Below, one piece after another: positions 50,856 to 59,231 of a DNA stretch of 64,000 nucleotides. Source of the stretch: DASXRU01 sp034665305 (GTDB lineage: Bacteria > Acidobacteriota > Blastocatellia > Pyrinomonadales > Pyrinomonadaceae); NCBI GenBank assembly GCA_034665305.1, contig JAXDFZ010000005.1, positions 1-64,000 of the forward strand. Direction: 5' to 3'. How positions within the stretch are numbered: position 1 is the stretch's first letter; each line of letters starts with the position of its first letter. The notes beneath the pieces are model-generated. The model ran no database searches. It was not told the origin of the DNA and saw only the letters and a list, made by a program, of their open reading frames with translations. The translations under genes were made by a program, and so were the position numbers.

Positions 50856-50893
50856 AGTTCGCGGTGGTGATTTATGCGCGAGTTTGGTAGAAG

Positions 50894-51318
50894 TTATTTC
50901 GCGGTGTCTGGAATCTTATTCCTGAGAGCCCTGGCCCTGGAGAGCATGGCCGCTGCTTCCGCTTCATGTCCTGTCTTTCTCAAAAATACCGAGTAGTTTT
51001 CATAGACGAGGGCGCCTTCGGCCAGATCCATAATATAGGCGCTCTCAAGAATGCGTATCGCCCGGGAATAAAGTGGCTCAGCTCGATCAGGCTTTCCCTC
51101 CATTGCATATGACGTAGCCAGCCTGCTCAGAGCCATGGCTGTAGGTGTTTGAGTTGGCCCATACTGTGACCAATACTTTCAAGGCTATTTCGTTTCTGAG
51201 CGATGGCATCGTCACCGGTCTTGGTGTAGGAACCCCAGGAACTGTTTTGGCCCAGGACAGAAATCTGGGGAACTAGGAACAGTGTGCCGATTAACAACGA
51301 CGACCTTCTATATTTCAT
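50894..51318 (-). pseudogene. Secreted TPR protein, frameshifted and internally shortened
   Basis: The frame from ATG 51318 gives a signal peptide (MKYRRSSLLIGTLFLVPQIS) and the TPR-like start GSYTKTGDDAIAQKRN. It then goes off-frame near 51176-51190. The other frame carries YWSQYGPTQTPTAMALSRLA, TSYAMEGKPDRAEPLYSRAI and VYENYSVFLRKTGHEAEAAA, two tetratricopeptide repeats ending at 50894. One TPR helix seems missing between them. The remnant is typical of short acidobacterial TPR lipoproteins. Confidence 0.7.
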
Positions 51319-51356
51319 TGTCCTGGTTCTCCTTTCAGTTACTTACATTCGCTGCT

Positions 51357-52160
51357 TTATCGAATTTCCACCTCGGCAACTACCGGCAGATGATCTGACG
51401 CTAATGTGTTTATGGTCCACGCCCGCGTTGCGCGGATGGGACTGCCTGTCCGATAAAAAATGTAATCGATCCGTTTTGCCGGTTTATCGGCAGGATAACT
51501 CAGACCTTCACCGCCAGCGGCCGTTTCCACCCACGCATCCTGAAATTGCGAAGTCATAATTTTATGCGCTTCGGCGCCGGGCAAATCATTAAAATCGCCG
51601 ACCACAATCAAGGCTCCTTTGATGCCGTCCAAAGCCTGCAACAACTGTTTGGCTTCATAGACGCGCCCGTCTTCATACTGGTAGTCGAGATGCGTGGTGA
51701 CGAAATTTACCCCGCGGCCCTGGACATCAAGTTCAACCCGAATCATTCCGCGTCGTTCCTTCTCGCGCGTGTTCCCGTAGCGGCGATGATCGATGGCCAT
51801 GATGGGAAAGCGGGAAAGCACTGCCACGCCATACTGCCCGCCCTGATAGTTGAGGTTGTAAGCGAACGCGTATTCCATGCGCGTGAGTTTCGCTATTTCG
51901 GCGATCTCGTCGATGCGCTGCGTGCGTTCGACGCCACGATCGACTTCCTGCAAGCCAACCAGGTCCGGACGCTCGTGGTTGATGACTTCGGCAATTCGCT
52001 TCAGATCCAGTTTTTTGTCCATGCCCACACCCACATGGATGTTGTAAGTCATCACCCGAAGTGTTTTTTTGAAAGCCGGCGGAGAGCTGGGTCTGCCTGA
52101 GCCTGCAATGGTGAGTAAGCTAATCAGAACCGCGGAGATTAAGATTCTGAGTCGAAACAT
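51357..52160 (-). CDS. Secreted EEP family hydrolase
   Basis: 267 aa. Signal peptide MFRLRILISAVLISLLTIAG; the mature domain has RVMTYNIHVGVGMD, LVGLQEVDRGVERT (catalytic Glu), GVNFVTTHLDYQY, LIVVGDFNDLPGAEA (D-x-N) and TLASDHLPVVAEVE. Same superfamily as the cytosolic protein at 49621 but exported, and with a different insert. Likely acts on extracellular or periplasmic phosphodiesters, e.g. nucleic acids or phospholipids. Confidence 0.93.
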   Translation of the reverse strand: MFRLRILISAVLISLLTIAGSGRPSSPPAFKKTLRVMTYNIHVGVGMDKKLDLKRIAEVINHERPDLVGLQEVDRGVERTQRIDEIAEIAKLTRMEYAFAYNLNYQGGQYGVAVLSRFPIMAIDHRRYGNTREKERRGMIRVELDVQGRGVNFVTTHLDYQYEDGRVYEAKQLLQALDGIKGALIVVGDFNDLPGAEAHKIMTSQFQDAWVETAAGGEGLSYPADKPAKRIDYIFYRTGSPIRATRAWTINTLASDHLPVVAEVEIR

Positions 52161-52184
52161 GGATCGACCTTGGAGTGCGCCCGC

Positions 52185-52270
52185 AGAGCGAAGCGGCGAC
52201 GGCGCTTTGGATCACATTGATGTTGAGGTACTCGCGCTAAAACAATCCAAAGCGGTGTCGCCGCTTTGCT
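52185..52270. repeat. AGCGAAGCGGCGACGGCGC foldback upstream of the secreted EEP gene
   Basis: AGAGCGAAGCGGCGACGGCG then CTTTGGA (52185-52211) is mirrored by TCCAAAGCGGTGTCGCCGCT then TTGCT (52246-52270) across a ~34-bp loop. The flank TTGGAGTGCG at 52171 links it to 48937-49032. Confidence 0.8.
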
Positions 52271-52320
52271 CGGCTACCGCGCCCCACAACTGACGCTTTG
52301 TGGGATGTGCAGCCTTTTTC

Positions 52321-52542
52321 TTATTCTTCCGCGCTGGCCGGATTAATAGCCTCGGCTGCCTGAAAACCGATCTTGCTGTGCGTGCCATCGCAAAAAGGCT
52401 TGTTCGAAGAGGCGCCGCAGCGGCAAAGAGCAATGCGCGGTTTGTCACTGGTCACTTTATTACCGGCGGTGTCGTAGAGATCCACGTCGCCTTCAACGAT
52501 GTACGGTCCATTAGGCAAAGAACGAATGCTGCTGGTTGCCAT
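52321..52542 (-). CDS. CDGSH iron-sulfur domain protein
   Basis: 73 aa from ATG 52542, preceded by GGGAGG. The frame is open further upstream, but only through heptamer repeats. CDGSH motif C-x-C-x2-S-x3-P-x-C-D-G-x2-H is complete in LCRCGASSNKPFCDGTH, coordinating a [2Fe-2S] cluster by three Cys and one His. The N-terminus RSLPNGPYIVEGDVDLYDTA matches the bacterial short form (MitoNEET-like, no membrane anchor). Probably an electron-transfer or cluster-donor protein. Confidence 0.94.
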   Translation of the reverse strand: MATSSIRSLPNGPYIVEGDVDLYDTAGNKVTSDKPRIALCRCGASSNKPFCDGTHSKIGFQAAEAINPASAEE

Positions 52543-52599
52543 GATTGCCTCCCTGAGATTCTGCTGGTTTAAGTTTGAAATGCATTCTAACATGCGGGG

Positions 52600-52762
52600 C
52601 GAAGTTTCGAGTTTCGAGTTTTGGGTTGCGAATTTCGAGTTCGCGAAGGTCACTCTTAATGAGCTTCCTCAATGAGTGTCATCCGATCCTGCAAAATCCG
52701 AACTCGAAACTCGAAACCCGAAACTCGAAACTAAGTACTCGAAACTAAGTACTCGAACCTAA
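52600..52762. repeat. CTCGAAA heptamer foldback, copy 2
   Basis: The left arm GTTTCGAGTTTCGAGTTTTG then GGTTGCGAATTTCGAG (52604-52640) faces the right arm ACTCGAAACTCGAAACCCGA then AACTCGAAACTAAGTACTCG (52700-52757), plus a duplicated CTAAGTACTCGAA. The TSUP gene starts in the last repeat unit. Confidence 0.88.
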
Positions 52763-53536
52763 GTGTCTCCCCTCCACGCCATCATCCTATTCGCCTCCGC
52801 GTTCGCTGCCGGCGCGATCAATTCTATTGCGGGCGGCGGCACGCTGATCACGTTTCCGGTGCTGATTTGGCTCGGCCTCGATCCGAAAATAGCCAATGCC
52901 ACCAGCACGGTGGCCCTGTGGCCGGGACTCTTTGGCGGATTGTTTGGCTATCGCCGGGTCCTCGAGAATAGTTCAACGATCCTCTTCCGGCTTGGTTTGA
53001 CCAGTGTCATCGGCGGTGCGATCGGCGCGTGGCTGCTGATCTGGACACCGGCGCCAGTTTTCGCCCAACAAGTTCCCTTTCTGATTCTGTTTGCAACCGT
53101 TCTGTTCATGTCGCAGGGGCAAATTAATCGCCGCTTGCGTTTGCAGCCAATCGTCGCGGAGCCGCGGGCGTGGTGGTGGTTCGGTGCGATCGTCTTTCAA
53201 TTCTTTTCGGCGATCTACGGCGGATATTTTGGCGCCGGCAATGGCATCCTGATGCTGGCGGCGATGGGAATTCTGGGTCTGCTGGATATCAACCGCGCCA
53301 ATGGCATCAAGAATTTCCTTGGAATTTGCATCAACAGTATCGCCGTCCTGAGTTTCTCGCTTTCGCATTTAGTCGTCTGGTCCGACGCGTTGTTGATGGC
53401 GGTTGGTGCGCTGCTGGGCGGTTATTTTGGCGCCAGCATGGCGGTGCGTATTCCGCAGGGCGTGGTGCGACGGGCGATTGTGGCGATCGGATTTGTGATC
53501 ACGTTTGTGATGCTCTGGCGATTGTGGTGGCGTTAA
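52763..53536 (+). CDS. TSUP (TauE/SafE) family membrane transporter
   Basis: 257 aa from GTG 52763; no Shine-Dalgarno because repeats precede it. Two inverted halves carry the family motifs GAINSIAGGGTLITFPVLIWLG and GGYFGAGNGILMLAAMGILG with NRANGIKNFLGICINSIAVL; ~8 membrane helices. TSUP proteins carry sulfite, sulfoacetate or other organic sulfur anions across the inner membrane. Substrate here unknown. Confidence 0.93.
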   Translation: MSPLHAIILFASAFAAGAINSIAGGGTLITFPVLIWLGLDPKIANATSTVALWPGLFGGLFGYRRVLENSSTILFRLGLTSVIGGAIGAWLLIWTPAPVFAQQVPFLILFATVLFMSQGQINRRLRLQPIVAEPRAWWWFGAIVFQFFSAIYGGYFGAGNGILMLAAMGILGLLDINRANGIKNFLGICINSIAVLSFSLSHLVVWSDALLMAVGALLGGYFGASMAVRIPQGVVRRAIVAIGFVITFVMLWRLWWR

Positions 53537-53539
53537 GTC

Positions 53540-53692
53540 AGAACCGCCTGCGGTAGCGGGCGGGCCTGCCGATTGCGGAATGCAGAGTGCGGAATGCGGA
53601 TTGGGGAAGAAGAGTCAGTCGTCTTTTAATTTGAAATCCGCAATCCACAATCTACAATCCGAAATCGGCACTACCGCAGGCGGTTCTGACAG
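53540..53692. repeat. GTCAGAACCGCCTGCGGTAG foldback with heptamer arms
   Basis: The outer arm GTCAGAACCGCCTGCGGTAG (53538 on) matches the complement ending GGCGGTTCTGAC at 53692. Inner arms of TTGCGGA-type heptamers (53570-53610) face CCGCAAT-type heptamers (53635-53665). Complete copy of a family seen partially at 20160-20275, 43690-43790 and 55771-55902. Confidence 0.9.
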
Positions 53693-54319
53693 ATGCGACT
53701 CCTTATGAGCGTGGTCATAGACGGTAATCCTAAGCTCCCAAGGGAGTTTTACACGCGATCCAATGTCCTCACGGTCGCGCGCGAATTGCTCGGGAAGCTT
53801 CTGGTGGTCCCGGCGCGAAACGGTAAACGTGTCTCGGGAATTATTGTCGAGTTGGAAGCCTATCGTGGCCCGGAAGATCGCGCCGCGCATTCATACGGCG
53901 GCCGCCGCACGCGGCGCACGGAAACGATGTACGGCGTTGGAGGAACGGCCTACGTATTTTTCGTTTACGGAATGTACCACCAGTTCAACGTTGTCAGCGG
54001 TCCAGCTGAAACGCCACACGCAATTTTGATCCGAGCTTTGGAACCGGTTGAAGGCATCGAGCAAATGCGCAAACGCCGCCCGGGACAACCCGATCACAAT
54101 CTAACTAACGGTCCGGGGAAACTGTGCCTCGCGCTGGGAATCGATCGCACCCTTGATAACGCAGACTTAACCGGGGAACGAGTCTGGATCGAAGCTGCGG
54201 CGAAACTGCCGTCACGGCGAGTCGCTTCGGGGCCTAGAATTGGAATTGATTATGCGGAGGAGTGGGTTGATAAGCCGTGGCGCTTTTGGATCAGGGGCAA
54301 TCCATTTGTCAGCCGGTAA
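53693..54319 (+). CDS. mpg: Alkyladenine DNA glycosylase (3-methyladenine glycosylase, AAG/MPG type)
   Basis: 208 aa from ATG 53693 (ATG 53705 possible). AAG fold: REFYTRSNVLTVARELLGKL, VELEAYRGPEDRAAHSYGGR, ETMYGVGGTAYVFFVYGMYH, FNVVSGPAETPHAILIRALE, and NGPGKLCLALGID. The Glu of VELEAY is the catalytic base, and the YVFFVYGM Tyr is the intercalating region. It excises alkylated and deaminated purines. The 5' end abuts a foldback repeat. Confidence 0.96.
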   Translation: MRLLMSVVIDGNPKLPREFYTRSNVLTVARELLGKLLVVPARNGKRVSGIIVELEAYRGPEDRAAHSYGGRRTRRTETMYGVGGTAYVFFVYGMYHQFNVVSGPAETPHAILIRALEPVEGIEQMRKRRPGQPDHNLTNGPGKLCLALGIDRTLDNADLTGERVWIEAAAKLPSRRVASGPRIGIDYAEEWVDKPWRFWIRGNPFVSR

Positions 54320-54320
54320 C

Positions 54321-54887
54321 TTAGGGAATGCGCGCCGCGAAATCCCTAACGGTGTTCATCTGCACGTCCGAGAACGCCAGCTCGTCCTTGCCTACACGCA
54401 GCTTCACGCTTTTGGCGCCGGCCAGCTTCTTTGCTTCCTGGGGATCCAGATAGACAGTTATCATCTCCAAATAGCGGGTGGGCTCTGGCCTCGTTCGCGC
54501 CACAAAAGGTTTGACCCGTTCAAACGGTATCGAGTTATCCGAGTGCAGCAGCAGATAAAGAATCTTTTCAGTTCGTAGCGTCACGCCATCAACCACTATT
54601 AGCAAATCCGCCGCCCGGCTCTTCTCGTATCTCGGTTTGAGAGAGGTGACTGTCATCTGCAGATCGACCCGCTCCGGCTGCGGACGTGTGGCCTTGTCCT
54701 TTAACCGAAAATTAAACTCGGCGTCGATAGTTTGCGCATCCGACCTGAGCAAAAACATCTTGTCGGTATAGACCAACGTCGCCTTCAGCTGTTTCTTGTG
54801 GTCGGAAACAACGTGCGGATCCTGCGCCGCGGCGTTCGCCGCCAACAACAACGTCATCAAGCCAGGCGTCAGGAATTTCAGAAACAC
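54321..54887 (-). CDS. Secreted hypothetical protein in ABC operon
   Basis: 188 aa from GTG 54887, three bases after the ABC permease stop. Signal peptide FLKFLTPGLMTLLLAANAAA. The mature part is beta-rich with charged strands (RVDLQMTVTSLKPRYEKS, ILYLLLHSDNSIPFERVKPF, VKLRVGKDELAFSDVQMNTV). It recalls small acidobacterial outer-surface proteins but no family is recognised. Location as the last gene of the ABC set suggests a periplasmic helper or an exported partner. Confidence 0.78.
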   Translation of the reverse strand: MFLKFLTPGLMTLLLAANAAAQDPHVVSDHKKQLKATLVYTDKMFLLRSDAQTIDAEFNFRLKDKATRPQPERVDLQMTVTSLKPRYEKSRAADLLIVVDGVTLRTEKILYLLLHSDNSIPFERVKPFVARTRPEPTRYLEMITVYLDPQEAKKLAGAKSVKLRVGKDELAFSDVQMNTVRDFAARIP

Positions 54888-54890
54888 TTC

Positions 54891-55760
54891 TCAATCACTT
54901 CCGTAGCGAATTTCCATGTGCCGGATACGATAACTCGCAACGGCCAGCACCAGTAAAGTCACAATCAGCAAACTGGGAATTGCTATCCATGCCGGCGTGG
55001 GCAGCACTTCGACCGCGAACGGTCCTTCCGAGACCGAAATGGGCGAGAGCGAATTTAGATAGTGAATCACGCTGATCTTCTTCAACAACGGCGGCAACAA
55101 GAAGTTCAGCCATTCCCAGCCGTACAACACCAACGCGGGAATGATCGGATTGCGAAAGAAGAGACCCACGACGGTGAAGAATGCTCCGTAACCGATGCAT
55201 GCCAGGATCGTTATTCCCGCATATGAAAGCAGTTGGCCCAACCCTGCGCCTTCGGCGAAGTAGCGCATGCTCTCTGAAGAGTAATGCGGAAAGTAAAGCA
55301 ACAGCATCGTTACGATCGTCATGCCCGTGAAAAGGATGATCGCAGTTACCAGGCCTGACAGATATTTTCCGGCTACCAGCACTTCCCGCCGCACTGCGCT
55401 CAGAAAATAGAAATGCAAACTTCGGTCTACTATTTCGCCGCGAAACAGGTTCATGAAAATCCAGGCGCAACCGAAAAAGATTACGGTGCGCAGGATCAAC
55501 CCGCCATAAAAGATCGCGTAAAACATGTGGTAACGCGAGAAGTCCCAATCGCGGCTGGGCGGTTGCACGACGGCCAGAATCAGCAGTGGAAAGATGGGCA
55601 AAAACGCCAGCAAATAAAGCAGGATCGCACGCCGGCCAAAGAAGTTCTTTTCGATCTCCAGCCGTAGAATCGCGCGAATCTGCCGGAGCCAAAGGCCCCA
55701 CTCCGCCGGCGGCTTTGCGACCTGGCCCGTTGCGGGAAGTTTTACTGTCGCACTACTCAT
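54891..55760 (-). CDS. ABC-2 type transporter permease
   Basis: 289 aa from ATG 55760, with AGGAG seven bases upstream. A cytosolic N-terminus with ILRLEIEKNFFGRRAILLYL, then six or so helices (LLAFLPIFPLLILAV, TVIFFGCAWIFMNLF, GLVTAIILFTGMTIV, ITILACIGYGAFFTVV and so on). The RDWDFSRYHMFYAIFYGGLI loop is extracytoplasmic. Pairs with the ATPase at 55903. Typical of ABC-2 exporters for drugs, lipids or peptides. Confidence 0.9.
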   Translation of the reverse strand: MSSATVKLPATGQVAKPPAEWGLWLRQIRAILRLEIEKNFFGRRAILLYLLAFLPIFPLLILAVVQPPSRDWDFSRYHMFYAIFYGGLILRTVIFFGCAWIFMNLFRGEIVDRSLHFYFLSAVRREVLVAGKYLSGLVTAIILFTGMTIVTMLLLYFPHYSSESMRYFAEGAGLGQLLSYAGITILACIGYGAFFTVVGLFFRNPIIPALVLYGWEWLNFLLPPLLKKISVIHYLNSLSPISVSEGPFAVEVLPTPAWIAIPSLLIVTLLVLAVASYRIRHMEIRYGSD

Positions 55761-55770
55761 AGAGACTCCT

Positions 55771-55902
55771 GTCAGAACCGCCTGCGGTTGTGGGCGGGCC
55801 TGCCGATTTCGGATTTCGGATTGCGGATTTCAGATTAAAGACGCCTCGACCATTCTTCCCCAATCCGCAATCTGCAATCCGCAATCCGAATTCCGCAATC
55901 GC
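55771..55902. repeat. Foldback with outer GTCAGAACCGCCTGCGGT arm and heptamers
   Basis: Left outer arm GTCAGAACCGCCTGCGGT at 55771. Heptamers GATTTCGGATTTCGGATTGC then GGATTTC (55804-55832) face AATCCGCAATCTGCAATCCG then CAATCCG (55862-55890). The right outer arm is lost. Sits inside the ABC operon between a permease and an ATPase gene. Confidence 0.85.
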
Positions 55903-56907
55903 CTAGTTCTCCGACCCAATCAGATACTGGTACACCGCGCTCAGGTCATCATCCACCGGCGCAATCGATTCGATGTTGATGTCGCCCTCGGCCACCACTT
56001 CATTCACCAGCAAATAGAATTTGTCGGCGTTGCGCGTTTTCACAAACAGGCCGCGGCGATCGTCATGCAAACGTGCTTCGACTACGTGATCGTGATGGAA
56101 CACGCGGGCGGCCAGTTTCGCGGGATGATCGCAGCGAATCAGAATCTGCATCGGATGCTCTTCCATTTCGTCGCGCACGCCATGGATGTTTCCCTCGGCA
56201 ACGACGTAACCATTATTCAGCAGCACCACGGAATCCGACATCATGTCGACTTCGTGCAGAATGTGGCTGGAGATAATTAAGTGCAAGCCCTCGGCGGCCA
56301 ATTTCCGGAAGAGCGAAATAGTTTCAGCTCGCACCATCGGATCCAATCCGTTCAGCGGTTCATCCAAAATCATCACCGCCGGTTGATGCGCAATCGACTG
56401 GGCCAGACGGATGCGCTGCCGCATGCCTTTGCTGTAAGCGGCCACTTTGCGATCAGCAGCGTCAAGCAAACCAACCCGGTCTAAAGCGACGGCGGTAAAC
56501 GATTCCGCCTTGACGCGGTCGTAACCGTGGACCAGCAGCAACGATCTGATGAACTCTCGACCGGTCATGCCGCGCGGGAACGAATCAAATTGCGTGCAGT
56601 AACCGACTTTGCGAAAGAGTTCTTCCGGCTGATCGGTAGGAATTCCCAGGACCTTGATTGAGCCGCGCGTGGGCCGCAACAGGCCCGTCATCAGGTTCAT
56701 CAACGTCGACTTGCCGGCCCCGTTGGGACCGACCAGACTGGTGATCCCCGGCGCAATGGTCAAATCGACGCGATTCACTCCGAGTATCTCTCCGTAGAAT
56801 TTCGAGACATCGTCGAAGATGATCTTATCGCTCGTGGATGGCGGATCGCGAATCGCGGATCGGCCGGTCACGGCGCTAGTCTCTACCTGTGGTTGCTCAG
56901 CGTTCAT
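55903..56907 (-). CDS. ABC transporter ATP-binding protein
   Basis: 334 aa. Walker A LVGPNGAGKSTLMNLM, Q-loop YCTQFDSFPRGM, signature AYSKGMRQRIRLAQSI, Walker B AVMILDEPLNGLD, H-loop LIISSHILHEVD. The first 25 residues are repeat-like and variable. The C-terminal ~100 residues (ILIRCDHPAKLAARVF, then YQYLIGSEN) form the usual accessory domain of ABC-2 exporters. Works with the permease at 54891. Confidence 0.94.
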   Translation of the reverse strand: MNAEQPQVETSAVTGRSAIRDPPSTSDKIIFDDVSKFYGEILGVNRVDLTIAPGITSLVGPNGAGKSTLMNLMTGLLRPTRGSIKVLGIPTDQPEELFRKVGYCTQFDSFPRGMTGREFIRSLLLVHGYDRVKAESFTAVALDRVGLLDAADRKVAAYSKGMRQRIRLAQSIAHQPAVMILDEPLNGLDPMVRAETISLFRKLAAEGLHLIISSHILHEVDMMSDSVVLLNNGYVVAEGNIHGVRDEMEEHPMQILIRCDHPAKLAARVFHHDHVVEARLHDDRRGLFVKTRNADKFYLLVNEVVAEGDINIESIAPVDDDLSAVYQYLIGSEN

Positions 56908-56949
56908 CTCTTCTAAATCCGCAATCTGAAATCCGCAATCCGCAATCGT

Positions 56950-57855
56950 CTATCGGACTACTTCGTAAGCCTTGACTCTGTTGGAGAGCAGCGCCAAACA
57001 AATGGCGCAGATGAAAAACAGTACCGCCCATGAGGACCACAACGGCGGCTCGTTCATCATCACTTCAGTTCCGCCAATCATTTCGATATGGCCTGTCGTG
57101 CGCACAAAAGTCCCAAACAAACCGGCCGTTACATTCCTGGTCAGCGCGCCCAGGCTAATCAGGTTTCCCCAGCGCGTCATGAAGATCTGATTGATGAACT
57201 CGCCGAAAATCGAAGGAATAAAGAACAGTCCCAGCAAAGCGGCGCTGGCAATCACGCGCCATTTCACGAGCGCGGAGATGGCCTGGGAAAGCAGGGCCAG
57301 CAGAAGGATCCAGAAGAAGCTGCTGATGAAAATCGCGCTGGCCATCCACATGTTGTCCAGAAACCAATGGCCGCCTTCGAGCGATGCTTCGAAGAAAAAA
57401 AGCAGCAACTGCGGGATCCAGGTCATCGCCGACAAGAGGATCAACAACACCGACATTTTGCCCATGACATATTCGGTGCGCGAAAACGGCCGGCAGAGAT
57501 ACAGCGGTAGGGCGTTGTTTCGCAGATCGCGCGAAACTAAAGGCGGACCCAGCAGCAGCGCTACAAAAAAGGCAAACCCACCCTGCAGGTTCACAAAAAA
57601 TTGAAAGAAGGTAGCGTCGATGGGAATTAGATCCTTCACGCTCGCCTTGAAGATTCCCAGAGCGTTTACGTTGTGATGCAGGTAAATCAGAATCGCCTCC
57701 GCCAGCAACGGCAGGAAGCAAACTACAAAGAACGCGGTAAACAGTTTCGACTTGAAGACATCCCGGAAAGCATGGCGCGGAATGATCAGGAAACGGCTCC
57801 ACTCCGGCGTCAGGTTGCCGACGTAACGCCTGTAGGTGTGTTCATAGACCGCCAT
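56950..57855 (-). CDS. ABC-2 type transporter permease
   Basis: 301 aa. N-terminal cytosolic arm MAVYEHTYRRYVGNLTPEWS, then six helices (LFTAFFVVCFLPLLAEAILI, FQFFVNLQGGFAFFVALLLG, MSVLLILLSAMTWIPQLLLF and so on). The loop GPPLVSRDLRNNALPLYLCR is the conserved cytosolic coupling segment. Start overlaps the ATPase stop at 57842 by 14 bp, so the two genes are coupled. Confidence 0.92.
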   Translation of the reverse strand: MAVYEHTYRRYVGNLTPEWSRFLIIPRHAFRDVFKSKLFTAFFVVCFLPLLAEAILIYLHHNVNALGIFKASVKDLIPIDATFFQFFVNLQGGFAFFVALLLGPPLVSRDLRNNALPLYLCRPFSRTEYVMGKMSVLLILLSAMTWIPQLLLFFFEASLEGGHWFLDNMWMASAIFISSFFWILLLALLSQAISALVKWRVIASAALLGLFFIPSIFGEFINQIFMTRWGNLISLGALTRNVTAGLFGTFVRTTGHIEMIGGTEVMMNEPPLWSSWAVLFFICAICLALLSNRVKAYEVVR

Positions 57856-58825
57856 GACCGTTCTCCATCGCTTTCAGGAAAATGTCTTCCAGGGAATCAC
57901 GTTTATAACTCAGCCGCCGGATCTGGATTTGCTGTTCCGCGGCTACGCGATACAGGTCGCGCACTTCGCTCTTCTCATCCAAGACTACCTTCACACGGTG
58001 ATCGCCGGTGATGGCATACTCGCAACCCAGCGCCTTTAATGCCTCGGCAAACTTGTTTTGGTCCCCGCGCGTTTCCAGCATCAGGAACTTGCGATTCGAC
58101 TTGCGCTCTTCCTCCAGGTTGCAATAGACGGCGATGCGCCCGTCCTTCAAAATCAAGATTTCTTCGCAGCACTCTTCGACGTCGTGCAACAAATGGGAAG
58201 AGAGGACGATGTTGGCCTGCCCGCTGTCACGAATCTCGCGAATCAGTTTGATCATGCGCGCGCGCGCCGGCGGGTCCAGACCGTTGGTTGGCTCATCCAG
58301 AAAAATCAGTTTTGGACCATGAACGATCGCCTGGGCAAGTTTTGCCAGTTGCTTCATGCCCAGCGAGTAGGTATCGAGGCGGCGATAACGCGCTTCTCCT
58401 AAACCGACGTAGAACAGCGCTTCGTGCGCTCGTTCCAAAGCGGCCTCGGGCGGCAAACCGGAAAGCTCAGCCATCAGGCGGACCAGATGCACGGCACTCA
58501 TCTGCGCGATGAAAGAGTCGCGCTCCGGCATATAGCCGACCAGGGCTTTGATTCCCTTGGCCTCGGCAGAAATGTCTTTGCCGAAAATCCGCGCCGTGCC
58601 GGATGAAGGAGGATGGAAACCGAGCAGCGTATGGATCAGGGTTGTCTTGCCTGCGCCGTTGGGCCCCAACAATCCGATGGCCCGCCCGCGCATGTCGGCG
58701 CGCAAGTCCTGAAGGATCGCGCGACGGCCAAACGCGACACTCAGGCCGTCAAGATCGATGACCGGCGCCGGATCGCCCGGGTTATTCGTCATAGATTGTT
58801 TTAGGAATTCCGCCGATGCTGCCAT
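57842..58825 (-). CDS. ABC transporter ATP-binding protein
   Basis: 327 aa from ATG 58825 (58792 possible). Walker A LLGPNGAGKTTLIHTL, signature TYSLGMKQLAKLAQAI, Walker B KLIFLDEPTNGLD, switch SSHLLHDVEE, plus the C-terminal LRRLSYKRDSLEDIFLKAME typical of ABC-2 exporter ATPases. First gene of the leftward set ATPase-permease-ATPase-permease-secreted protein; the two ATPase/permease pairs suggest a heteromeric four-component exporter. Confidence 0.94.
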   Translation of the reverse strand: MAASAEFLKQSMTNNPGDPAPVIDLDGLSVAFGRRAILQDLRADMRGRAIGLLGPNGAGKTTLIHTLLGFHPPSSGTARIFGKDISAEAKGIKALVGYMPERDSFIAQMSAVHLVRLMAELSGLPPEAALERAHEALFYVGLGEARYRRLDTYSLGMKQLAKLAQAIVHGPKLIFLDEPTNGLDPPARARMIKLIREIRDSGQANIVLSSHLLHDVEECCEEILILKDGRIAVYCNLEEERKSNRKFLMLETRGDQNKFAEALKALGCEYAITGDHRVKVVLDEKSEVRDLYRVAAEQQIQIRRLSYKRDSLEDIFLKAMENGHGGL

Positions 58826-58833
58826 GCTTCTAC

Positions 58834-59226
58834 TTATATCGTCCGGTTCTGATAATTCCAAACGAAACCAAGGCCGAACGCAGTTCCCATCAAAATGAAA
58901 GCGCCAATGAAGGCTAACGCTTCTGAGGGAGCCAAAGTTCTGCCAATCGCCAGGAACGCGATCAGAAAAACCGGAAGATTAAGGAGAACGGCGGTGGCGA
59001 AAGGAAATATCGCTGCCGGCCTGCAACCGCCCATGCGTTTACGCAACCAGAACAGGAAGGGAGCGTAAGCGAGTGAGAAAAGAAGTGCGGCGACGACGAG
59101 GGAAGTAAACGTGGCGCCTTTGATGTCCGCAGCACTGAGATGTTCGCCTTCGATAGCTCTGAAGGTAAGCAGGATCACCGCCAGGCCCAACAGCCACGAA
59201 CCGATGGAAATAGCGATTAGTCGCAT
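58834..59226 (-). CDS. Four-helix membrane protein, hypothetical
   Basis: 130 aa from ATG 59226 (MRLIAISIGSWLLGLAVILL); the frame upstream is repeat-derived. Four hydrophobic segments at ~5-25, 37-60, 70-93, 101-123. No recognised motif. Ends eight bases before the first ABC gene, so it may be the operon leader gene. Confidence 0.7.
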   Translation of the reverse strand: MRLIAISIGSWLLGLAVILLTFRAIEGEHLSAADIKGATFTSLVVAALLFSLAYAPFLFWLRKRMGGCRPAAIFPFATAVLLNLPVFLIAFLAIGRTLAPSEALAFIGAFILMGTAFGLGFVWNYQNRTI

Positions 59227-59231
59227 GGGAA

